A stretch of 64,000 nt of DNA from an uncultured Flavobacteriales bacterium (GTDB lineage: Bacteria; Bacteroidota; Bacteroidia; Flavobacteriales_G; Salibacteraceae): positions 1-64,000 of the forward strand of contig CAJVZZ010000003.1 of assembly GCA_913020435.1 (NCBI GenBank), given 5' to 3'. Below are positions 36,274 through 43,459 of this stretch, piece by piece. The notes under the pieces are model-generated. The model worked only from the letters and a program-made list of their open reading frames with translations. It had not been told where the DNA came from and ran no database searches. How positions within the stretch are numbered: position 1 is the first letter of the stretch; the number at the start of each line of letters is the position of its first letter. A program made the position numbers and the translations under genes.

Positions 36274-36309
36274 AAGTTCAAGCCTTTAGGAGGGCTTGTT
36301 TCAGGGCGG

Positions 36310-36317
36310 CAAATATA
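36310..36317 (-). promoter_or_regulatory. -7 element (TATATTTG) for uppS-bamA
   Basis: This is an exact TAnnTTTG on the minus strand, ending 36 nt before the uppS ATG. The leader also contains a small inverted repeat (CAAGCC at 36279-36284 with GGCTTG at 36293-36298) that lacks a T run and so is not a terminator. Confidence 0.45.
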
Positions 36318-36322
36318 CTTTT

Positions 36323-37132
36323 TTATTGTGTGTTATATCTACAGAGGTTAGGCTGTTTGCCTAGCCTTACAGTTACTGTAAAAGATGTATGTGTATAAAA
36401 ATCATTCTTATTAGGATTTCCACGTTGAGTACCCCAAATACTTCTATTCTTATTGTTTGTGTTTCGATTAGAAAGCGCTTGGGCTGTGGTTGTTAATTTA
36501 TTTGGATCATTTGGATATGCAGTGCTTACATCATCTATGTAATCTGTGAAGGTCCTTCTAATTCCATACTCTAATCCAAACATGAGACGATGTGAGAACT
36601 TGAATTTAAGTCCAAAACCAAATGGTATGACAATTTGAGCTTTGCTATATGGTTTATCCTGGCCTTCAGTTCGAAGCTCACGAAGGTCATATTGATTGCC
36701 ATTAAATTCTGTTCTGGGATTTATAAAACCTAGACCTAAACCACCAAATAAATAGGGTGAAAAATGATGCCTAATAATAAAGCTATGATACCTGGCAAAA
36801 TTGAATTCAAACTGTCCTGAAAATTCGTTAAGTGGAGTTTCAAAAGAAAGATTTCGATTTATTGCTGAAGTGGAATTGCTACTGGCATCGGAACCAGATA
36901 ATTTACTGTTGAAGTATTGAGCCTTGAAGGCCCAGCGCTCATTGATTGGCTGCCTAATAGTAATGCCCCATGAAATGTGCGTATGGCCTCCGGGGAATTG
37001 AGTAGTTGGATTAAGGTCTCCTAAGTAATAAGATTGCCCCAATAGCAAACCAATTTCTGTTTTCATTTGAGATTTCCCAGATGACATAACAAAAATGAAC
37101 GAAATGATGAAATAAAAAGCCTTTGAGAGCAT
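36323..37132 (-). CDS. DUF6089-type outer-membrane barrel protein (copy 2)
   Basis: The 269-residue protein has a signal peptide and an eight-strand-like barrel pattern. Characteristic segments are EIGLLLGQSYYLGDLNPT near the start, SWGITIRQPINERWAFKAQ, an FEFNFARYHSF strand, SPYLFGGLGLGFINPRTEF, and RLMFGLEYGIRRTFTDYIDDVSTAYP near the end. The TDYIDDVSTxY block is shared with the neighbouring gene, so the two are paralogues of the DUF6089 family. Function is unknown; location in the uppS-bamA operon suggests a role in envelope biogenesis. Confidence 0.85.
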   Translation of the reverse strand: MLSKAFYFIISFIFVMSSGKSQMKTEIGLLLGQSYYLGDLNPTTQFPGGHTHISWGITIRQPINERWAFKAQYFNSKLSGSDASSNSTSAINRNLSFETPLNEFSGQFEFNFARYHSFIIRHHFSPYLFGGLGLGFINPRTEFNGNQYDLRELRTEGQDKPYSKAQIVIPFGFGLKFKFSHRLMFGLEYGIRRTFTDYIDDVSTAYPNDPNKLTTTAQALSNRNTNNKNRSIWGTQRGNPNKNDFYTHTSFTVTVRLGKQPNLCRYNTQ

Positions 37133-37143
37133 GTCCCTTAATT

Positions 37144-38037
37144 TTAGAATCGAGGCTTAAACGAGTTTCCTTTAATAAGCTTGTAATTTACTGAGAAAAG
37201 AACTGTACCATAGAAGTCTTTTAGTCCTTCGCCTCCTCTTTTCTCTCCATCAACAGTCCAACTTGGATGAGTGCCATCGTTTGGATCAGCAAGAAAACTA
37301 GCTTTTTCGCCATAAGCTGTCTCAATGGCAGTATTGTCATAATAAACAGTACTTACATCGTCAATATAATCAGTGAATGTTTTTCTAACACACAATTCAG
37401 CCCCGATGCTCCATCGTTTTCCCAATGAATACCTTGCTCCTATGGAAAGTGGTATAGCAAGACCTATCGTCTTATATTTTTCTGACTCTCCCGATAGTCC
37501 CTGTCCTTCTGTTCCTAAAGGTTGCAAAGAGTAATACTTATTGTCTGAGTATTTACCTGTAGGGTTGAAGTATATTCCTGCTACTCCAATAGCTACATAA
37601 GCAGAAATTTGAGAGAAGAACATTGAACTAGCTCCTCTCAATTTAAATGAGTGCCCGAATTTGTCCTTCACGAAATAGTATCGGTATTGAATAGCAGCCT
37701 CAACTAGATGCGTCTTAATATCAAAATTTCTATTTTTTCTAGCCTCATTTCCTGCAAATTCGTCCTTTGCTGTAAGCATATTATAAGAAAGTTGCCCAAC
37801 AACAGACATATTTTGTCTAATGAAGTAATTATAACCACCACCTCCTGAGAAGCTAGTTGATTTAAAATTAATATCACGGACTGTATTAGTAGGCTTGTCA
37901 CCTGCTCCCCCCACATCTCCTAATAAAAAACTAGGACCAGCAGAGCCTATAACCTCTTGACGATAAGCCTTCCAACGTTGACCAAAACTCGGAAGAACCA
38001 AGGTGGACAGACTGATTAGTAAAATTAGTTTTTTCAA
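37144..38037 (-). CDS. DUF6089-type outer-membrane barrel protein (copy 1)
   Basis: The 297-residue protein has a signal peptide (about 1-19, PSFGQ) and barrel strands: EVIGSAGPSFLLGDVGG at the N terminus, GGGYNYFIRQNMSVVGQL, AIQYRYYFVKDKFGHSF, and RWSIGAELCVRKTFTDYIDDVSTVYY. It is a paralogue of the next gene, 11 nt downstream. The start is TTG at 38035-38037, since no in-frame ATG lies between it and the -7 box at 38066-38073. Function is unknown. Confidence 0.82.
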   Translation of the reverse strand: MKKLILLISLSTLVLPSFGQRWKAYRQEVIGSAGPSFLLGDVGGAGDKPTNTVRDINFKSTSFSGGGGYNYFIRQNMSVVGQLSYNMLTAKDEFAGNEARKNRNFDIKTHLVEAAIQYRYYFVKDKFGHSFKLRGASSMFFSQISAYVAIGVAGIYFNPTGKYSDNKYYSLQPLGTEGQGLSGESEKYKTIGLAIPLSIGARYSLGKRWSIGAELCVRKTFTDYIDDVSTVYYDNTAIETAYGEKASFLADPNDGTHPSWTVDGEKRGGEGLKDFYGTVLFSVNYKLIKGNSFKPRF

Positions 38038-38065
38038 GGTGTTGTTGTTGTTCTTTTAGGTAGTG

Positions 38066-38073
38066 CAAATATA
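38066..38073 (-). promoter_or_regulatory. -7 element (TATATTTG) for the DUF6089 pair
   Basis: This is an exact TAnnTTTG on the minus strand, ending 28 nt before the TTG start at 38037. It lies in the 87-nt gap after nadK and is the likely start of the DUF6089-uppS-bamA-ompH transcript. Confidence 0.5.
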
Positions 38074-38124
38074 GAAATTCATCATGACGGATTAAGTTTA
38101 AAAAAAACTTCATATGACTGTTGA

Positions 38125-39006
38125 TTAATTTCGATGATCTAGGCCCCAGTGGAGTTTTTGTCTAATAGTTCCTATAAATGATTGGTCTTTAGTTTTAAGT
38201 AATGGAATATTAAATTTTCCTTTACGCAAAGTAAGGGTTGTATCAGCAGTCATGGTCTCCATTCTAGAATCTAAGGAGACTAGAAAGTTTTTACTTCTTC
38301 CCTCAATTTTTAGTGTTACTTCTCTGTCGTCTGGAATAACGATTGGCCTAGAGTTGAGATTATGAGGAGCAACGGGAGTAATTACGAAGTTTTGAGCTTT
38401 TGGAAATAACATTGGGCCTCCACAACTAAGTGAATATGCCGTTGATCCAGTTGGAGTGCTCACAATTAATCCATCTGCCCAATAAGTATTTAGTAATTCA
38501 CCGTCTATAAGTACATGAATACCAATCATACTAGATGTATCCTTTTTATGCACCACGAGCTCGTTAAGAGCAAAGTTGGTATTCTCAAAAAGGTTTTCTT
38601 CGGTATACAATTCAATAGTACTTCGCTTATCTACCGAATAGTTTTTATTATAAATATCATCTAATACTTGTTTAAACTCAGAAGCTACAGTTGTAGAGAG
38701 AAACCCCAATCTTCCGGTATTTATGCCGAGGATAGGAATATCCTTTTCTTTCACAAGCGTCGCAGATTCTAATATAGTTCCATCACCACCAATACTTATT
38801 AGTAAATCGTTTATTGCGGTCAGTTCACTTTCCTCAGTAAACGTTTCTATGTTTTCTGGAAGGTTAACTCTGTTTTTTAAATAATTGTAAAAGGGCTGAA
38901 ATAATAATATTCGACAGCCTTTATTACTCAGTTGAGTGAAGATATCCTGAATTTGAGGAGTATATTCCTCTTTGAAAAACCTACCGAAAATGACTATATT
39001 TTTCAT
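38125..39006 (-). CDS. nadK: NAD kinase
   Basis: NadK phosphorylates NAD+ to NADP+. The 293-residue protein has the signature GGDGTILE at 73-80, NTGRLGFLS near 95, the conserved NELVVHKKDTS block and the C-terminal TPTGSTAYSLSCGGPM region. Length is normal. It follows the CBS-domain gene by three nt, an arrangement repeated in many Bacteroidota. NAD+ made by NadE, also encoded in this window, is its substrate. Confidence 0.96.
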   Translation of the reverse strand: MKNIVIFGRFFKEEYTPQIQDIFTQLSNKGCRILLFQPFYNYLKNRVNLPENIETFTEESELTAINDLLISIGGDGTILESATLVKEKDIPILGINTGRLGFLSTTVASEFKQVLDDIYNKNYSVDKRSTIELYTEENLFENTNFALNELVVHKKDTSSMIGIHVLIDGELLNTYWADGLIVSTPTGSTAYSLSCGGPMLFPKAQNFVITPVAPHNLNSRPIVIPDDREVTLKIEGRSKNFLVSLDSRMETMTADTTLTLRKGKFNIPLLKTKDQSFIGTIRQKLHWGLDHRN

Positions 39007-39009
39007 GAA

Positions 39010-39672
39010 TTACATATTTAAGTAGTTCATTAAATTATTGTATCGATCTTCCATATCATCATCATTACCGCTTTGGTCATAGCTCGCGGTGATTTCGTAT
39101 CCAAAACGTTCAAAAGTTTGTATTACATCTTGAACGTTCATTTTATTAATTTTAATTGTAAGTTCAATAGTGTTATTATCGTAAGCTCTTGAAATAAAGC
39201 ACCCTAAGATTTTGGCATCGTTACTTTCTACGATTCTAGAAATCTCTGAAAGGCTGTAATCTATGGAATTCATATCCATAACAATAATTCCACCTGGATT
39301 TTTTACTACGGGCATTTCTGCAATAACTTCCATCAAATTAAACACAGTAATAGTACCTACAAATAATTCCTTATCAGATAAAACAGGAATTAGACTCAAT
39401 TGGTGCTCTTGGACTTTCTTTATTATTTCAAATACATGCTCATTTTCATAGGCATGAACTTGTTCTAGATAATTACAATGTTGACTGATTCGTTCAAATG
39501 GATCTTCAATGTTTAACAAGTAGTTTTCGTTGACTAATCCTAAGTATTTATAATCATCAATCACTGCCAGTTGTGTCACTTTAAACTCGTCCATCCATTC
39601 AATGGCTTGCGCCAAACTGTCAGATTTTGACAATGAAGGGATTTCTGTTATGACTATTTCACTTGCGAGCAT
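39010..39672 (-). CDS. CBS-domain protein
   Basis: The 220-residue cytoplasmic protein has two CBS-type repeats in residues about 1-140 (ITEIPSLSKSDSLAQAIEWM with VTQLAVIDD, and FEIIKKVQEHQLSLIPVLSD with FVGTITVFNLM). The C-terminal part (GGIIVMDMNSIDYSLSEISR, then LGCFISRAY and ELTIKINK) looks like an ACT-type ligand-binding domain. CBS pairs bind adenosine nucleotides, so an energy or NAD(P)-linked sensing role next to nadK is plausible, but this is inference. Confidence 0.85.
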   Translation of the reverse strand: MLASEIVITEIPSLSKSDSLAQAIEWMDEFKVTQLAVIDDYKYLGLVNENYLLNIEDPFERISQHCNYLEQVHAYENEHVFEIIKKVQEHQLSLIPVLSDKELFVGTITVFNLMEVIAEMPVVKNPGGIIVMDMNSIDYSLSEISRIVESNDAKILGCFISRAYDNNTIELTIKINKMNVQDVIQTFERFGYEITASYDQSGNDDDMEDRYNNLMNYLNM

Positions 39673-39694
39673 AGCTTTGCCGAATTTCTTCGTC

Positions 39695-39702
39695 TAATTT
39701 TG
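39695..39702 (+). promoter_or_regulatory. -7 element (TAATTTTG) for pdxJ
   Basis: This is an exact TAnnTTTG ending 32 nt before the ATG at 39735. An ATG or alternative start at 39711 would fall at about the expected transcription start, so 39735 is preferred. A TTTG at 39676-39679 is too close (15 nt) to be a standard -33 element. Confidence 0.45.
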
Positions 39703-39734
39703 CAGCGTATTTGCTTTATCAAATTTATGGATAT

Positions 39735-40454
39735 ATGTGTAAACTAAGTGTGAATGTAAATAAAATTGCGACTATTCGAAATGCTCGTGGAGGGAATGTC
39801 CCGAATTTAATAGAAGCAGTAAAATCGATTGAAATGTTTGGTTCTGAGGGAATTACGATTCACCCAAGACCTGATGAGCGTCATATTCGATATGCAGATG
39901 CAAGAGAAATCAATAAGATTTTTACTACAGAATTTAACATTGAGGGGTATCCAAACAAACAATTCCTTGATTTAGTGAATGAATTAAGACCGACTCAAGT
40001 CACTTTGGTTCCTGATGGACCCGACGTATTAACCTCAAATGCTGGCTGGGATACGCTTAGCCACAAACAAATGCTCACAGATGTTGTTGGCGGCTTGCAG
40101 GAGAAAGGAATGCGAACTTCTATTTTTATTGATCCTGAGGAAAAGTACCTTAATTCAGCCAAAGAGATAGGAACAGACAGAATAGAATTGTATACCGAAG
40201 CTTTTGCTAGCGGATTTAATGTCAATAAAGAAGTGGCGATAAAACCTTATTATGAGTCAGCTCTTATTTGCAATGAATTGGAGCTAGGAATAAATGCAGG
40301 CCATGATTTAGACCTTCATAATTTGCGCTATTTTTTTCTTAATATTCCAAAATTGTTAGAAGTTTCAATTGGTCATGCCTTGGTTAGTGATGCTCTTTAT
40401 TTTGGATTAGAAAATGTTGTAAATATGTACAAAAGAGAATTACGGCCATTATGA
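39735..40454 (+). CDS. pdxJ: Pyridoxine 5'-phosphate synthase PdxJ
   Basis: PdxJ condenses 3-amino-2-oxopropyl phosphate with deoxyxylulose 5-phosphate in vitamin B6 synthesis. The protein of about 239 residues starts KLSVNVNKIATIRNARGG, has HPRPDERHIRYADAREI, the QVTLVPDGPD strand (the family usually has VPE), ELYTEAFA and the late GHDLDLHNL and SIGHALVSDALYFGLE segments. I prefer the ATG at 39735 (MCKLSVN) because it aligns with the family start and lies after the promoter box. Its TGA overlaps the ATG of the next gene (ATGA). Confidence 0.95.
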   Translation: MCKLSVNVNKIATIRNARGGNVPNLIEAVKSIEMFGSEGITIHPRPDERHIRYADAREINKIFTTEFNIEGYPNKQFLDLVNELRPTQVTLVPDGPDVLTSNAGWDTLSHKQMLTDVVGGLQEKGMRTSIFIDPEEKYLNSAKEIGTDRIELYTEAFASGFNVNKEVAIKPYYESALICNELELGINAGHDLDLHNLRYFFLNIPKLLEVSIGHALVSDALYFGLENVVNMYKRELRPL

Positions 40455-41212
40455 AACTGAATTACAAACGTTTTGGAGAAGGAGAGCCATTACTCATATT
40501 ACATGGTTTAATGGGGATGCTAGATAATTGGCAAGGTCCTGCTAAGACCTATTCAGGAAGTTTTGATACTATTATTATTGATGCGCGAAACCATGGTCAT
40601 TCTGAACATTCGAGTGAGTTTAATTACTCAGCAATGGTGGATGATGTATTCGAGCTTTGTGAAGATTTATTTTTAGATGAAGTGTATATGCTTGGACACT
40701 CTATGGGAGGAAAAACGGCTATGAAGTTTGCCCAGAACTATCCTGAAATGATAAAGAAGTTGATTGTCGCTGATATTGCTCCAAAGGATTATGCTGTCCA
40801 TCATCAGCAGATTCTTGCCGGACTTAAATCACTCGATTTTTCAATTCTTAAAAGCAGAGGAGACGTTGATAAAACACTGGAGCCTTTTATTCCTGAAGTA
40901 GGAGTGAGGCAGTTTTTAATGAAAAGCATTTATTGGGTGGAAAAAGGTAAACTAGGATTGCGTTTCAATGTTGATGCAATTGACAAAAACATTGAACTTA
41001 TTGGTGAAGCAACTTTAGATGCTCAATTTGAAGGAGAAACATTATTCATAAGAGGAGGAAACTCAAATTACATATCTAACCAAGACTTCGAGGATATAAA
41101 ATTGGGGTTTCCAAATTCTACTCTTGAAACCATTCAAGATGCTGGGCATTGGTTACATGCAGAAAAGCCGATAGAATTTTTAGAAAAAACTATAGATTTC
41201 CTAAAACCTTAG
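40451..41212 (+). CDS. Alpha/beta-hydrolase, YbfF-esterase-like
   Basis: The 253-residue protein is an alpha/beta-hydrolase close to the YbfF type: LLILHGLMGMLDNW near residue 13 (oxyanion loop), IIDARNHGHSEHS, the nucleophile elbow MLGHSMGGKTAM (Ser near 91), and the catalytic His in QDAGHWLHAEKP. The natural substrate is unknown; relatives hydrolyse short-chain and acyl-CoA esters in vitro. It is coupled to pdxJ by an ATGA overlap. Its stop overlaps that of the convergent lipoprotein gene by four bases. Confidence 0.88.
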   Translation: MKLNYKRFGEGEPLLILHGLMGMLDNWQGPAKTYSGSFDTIIIDARNHGHSEHSSEFNYSAMVDDVFELCEDLFLDEVYMLGHSMGGKTAMKFAQNYPEMIKKLIVADIAPKDYAVHHQQILAGLKSLDFSILKSRGDVDKTLEPFIPEVGVRQFLMKSIYWVEKGKLGLRFNVDAIDKNIELIGEATLDAQFEGETLFIRGGNSNYISNQDFEDIKLGFPNSTLETIQDAGHWLHAEKPIEFLEKTIDFLKP

Positions 41213-42441
41213 TCGAAATCGGTTGTTAATTTAAATCTAAGAACGCGTCCATTGCCTTGGTCCGCGACATATACGATTTTATCATAATAAGCAACACTGG
41301 TGGGGTTATTGAATTGAGATAATCCAATTCCAGTGCCACCAAAAGATGCGGAAATTTGTTTTTTGCTCGTTGAAAACGGAGGAGGATTAACTCCTTCATA
41401 ACCTTCAGCGTTAAACTGGAATAGCGAATCACTTCCTGCATCAATCACAAATATGTAATTGGTTCTGTCTCCAGCAACTGTAACTCCCATTGGTTTTTTA
41501 AATTTATTTGCTTCATACAAAAAACCATCAGCTTTCGAAGTATCATTATTTGGTAATTGTTTTTGAAGGTATTGAACTCCATCTTGATCTTCTCGATATT
41601 CTATATATCTAACTTTAAGTGAATATTCTGGATCTGGATCTATACTTGTAAAAATAAAATCTCGACTTGAACTAATGTCTGGTGCTTGGGGTGGTTGAAC
41701 TAAAGAAGATAAACTTTGAGGAAATGTCCAAAAACAACTGTTTGTACCATTTGCAGTTGTAATGGACAAAGGAGAAATAAATTTATCGGGCTCGCCTGTT
41801 TCCAAGTCTGGCCTTACTTGTAAAACTGCATCATCATTGTCACTTCCTTGACAATTAAATTTGTTCGTGGGTTTGTTAGGTCCTTGCTTAGCTATATAGT
41901 AGGTGTTGTCTCCAAGGCAAGTAATACCTGTAAAGGTTATTGCTTCATCTGATTTGGTTGCAGAAGTTCCTCTACCATAAAGAGCTTCAATTATTACGGG
42001 CTTAAATGTCGCAAACCTCAAGCCATGCAGTACTCCATTTTTCTGGTTAATACGATATACGCATGCTAGGTTCACTGCAGTACCACCAAATATTGTATCG
42101 AACCTGCCTATAGCTAAAATATCGAATGCTCTGTCCATTGCTATACTGTATAAACCAGGAATCTCAATGCGTCCCAATTCCTTCCCAGAAACGTCAAAAG
42201 AAATAATTTCACTTGTGCCTTGATCTACCACATAAATTAGTTCATCGAATCCAGCAAGAACTTGACTGGGCTTGATAAATTGATCAAGTACTGGCTGAAT
42301 AGGCACATAAGCAATGTCTCTGTCTTGATATACTGGTTTATCGATAAAATCCAAATCTGTTTTTTTACCAAAAAAACCATTACAACCTATTATAGATAGA
42401 CCTATAAAAATCAATGATATATAGACTAGGAATTTATTCAT
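41209..42441 (-). CDS. NHL-repeat surface lipoprotein
   Basis: The 410-residue protein has a lipoprotein signal peptide (lipobox SIIGC near residue 20) and then NHL/beta-propeller-like repeats, most clearly DRTNYIFVIDAGSDSLFQF and FNNPTSVAYYDKIVYVADQG with GNGRVLRF. Such propellers act as binding or scaffold domains. It is the last gene of the unit with the PorV-like barrel and TonB-dependent receptor and overlaps the barrel gene by eight bases. I infer a surface or periplasmic accessory of that receptor; the ligand is unknown. Confidence 0.75.
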   Translation of the reverse strand: MNKFLVYISLIFIGLSIIGCNGFFGKKTDLDFIDKPVYQDRDIAYVPIQPVLDQFIKPSQVLAGFDELIYVVDQGTSEIISFDVSGKELGRIEIPGLYSIAMDRAFDILAIGRFDTIFGGTAVNLACVYRINQKNGVLHGLRFATFKPVIIEALYGRGTSATKSDEAITFTGITCLGDNTYYIAKQGPNKPTNKFNCQGSDNDDAVLQVRPDLETGEPDKFISPLSITTANGTNSCFWTFPQSLSSLVQPPQAPDISSSRDFIFTSIDPDPEYSLKVRYIEYREDQDGVQYLQKQLPNNDTSKADGFLYEANKFKKPMGVTVAGDRTNYIFVIDAGSDSLFQFNAEGYEGVNPPPFSTSKKQISASFGGTGIGLSQFNNPTSVAYYDKIVYVADQGNGRVLRFKLTTDFD

Positions 42442-43459
42442 TTTCTATTGATCTATCTTCCATTTTATAAAATTGGAAATTAATTCCCAATGAGTGCTGT
42501 AAACCTACAAATGAGGTTGGAAGGAATGCATAATTTATCCTTACTGGGTGATTTTTCACAATCATTTTCATTCCTAAACCTAAGGTTGGAATTCGTTGAT
42601 TTTTTCGTCCAAGGATAATTCCTAATCGTCCATATAATAAGTTTTTGTAGCTGTATTCGCCGCCTATCCTTACATTCTCACTATTATCATTCGGGTGGTT
42701 TAGCTGGATAGCTGTAAGGATTTTATGATCGTTCTTATCCAAAGGAACTACGCTAATTCCTATTTTAAATTCTGTAGGAATTGTAAATTTTTCAGGAGTT
42801 GGGGTAGTGTTGTTGTTGAATTTAAGTTCTTGGTGGTCACCATTTAGAGCAGTATTTCCTCCAAAGTTAGTTACGCCAACAGCAAAACTCAATTCTTTGA
42901 TATCAGTATTGTAAATAAAACCGAGGTCGGCTCCAACAGTATGGTTTTGGTATTGCGCCAATTGTTCGTTTATGTACTTTAGTTTGATACCAAAAGCAAA
43001 TTGGTCAGAAAGTTCTAATGCATATCCTAGACCTACTGCAGTATTTGCAACGTAGAAATATTCTCCAGTTCCCTTCGGTTGAAATTCGGTACGTACTTCT
43101 TGTCTTCCAGACGAGAGACTGTTTACGGTTAAAGAAAAAGTAGAGTTTTTGTCTTTAAAAGGAAGAACTGCGGCAAGAAAAGATTGATTAATTCCTGCGC
43201 CTACAAAGTAATTTGAGATACCAAGCGAAAAAGATTCAATGCTGGAAATATTAGCAACGTTTGTAAATGCTGTAGAAGCATCACCTTTTAAGGTAAGGTT
43301 TGCCGAAGCCATTCCTAAAGACCGAGCACTGCCATCGTTTTTTAGAAAGGTAAGAGCAGAACTACCAGTTCTTTGACCACCTAAATTAGGTAATAGCTGA
43401 GCCGTCGTGCTTAATGAACACAAAACAAAAAGGGCGATATATGGGGCGCTTTTTTTCAT
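42434..43459 (-). CDS. PorV/PorQ-family outer-membrane barrel protein
   Basis: The 341-residue protein has a signal peptide (about 1-20) and the PorV-type start (GSSALTFLKNDGSARSLGMA, then NLTLKGDASTAFTNVANIS), followed by alternating strands with GLGYALELSDQFAFGIKLKY and a final FQF strand region. PorV (LptO) is a FadL-like barrel that shuttles T9SS cargo to the attachment complex; PorQ is a relative. This is a paralogue within an accessory operon, not in a T9SS core locus. Its stop overlaps the start of the NHL lipoprotein gene, and its start shares one base with the receptor gene. Confidence 0.8.
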   Translation of the reverse strand: MKKSAPYIALFVLCSLSTTAQLLPNLGGQRTGSSALTFLKNDGSARSLGMASANLTLKGDASTAFTNVANISSIESFSLGISNYFVGAGINQSFLAAVLPFKDKNSTFSLTVNSLSSGRQEVRTEFQPKGTGEYFYVANTAVGLGYALELSDQFAFGIKLKYINEQLAQYQNHTVGADLGFIYNTDIKELSFAVGVTNFGGNTALNGDHQELKFNNNTTPTPEKFTIPTEFKIGISVVPLDKNDHKILTAIQLNHPNDNSENVRIGGEYSYKNLLYGRLGIILGRKNQRIPTLGLGMKMIVKNHPVRINYAFLPTSFVGLQHSLGINFQFYKMEDRSIENE

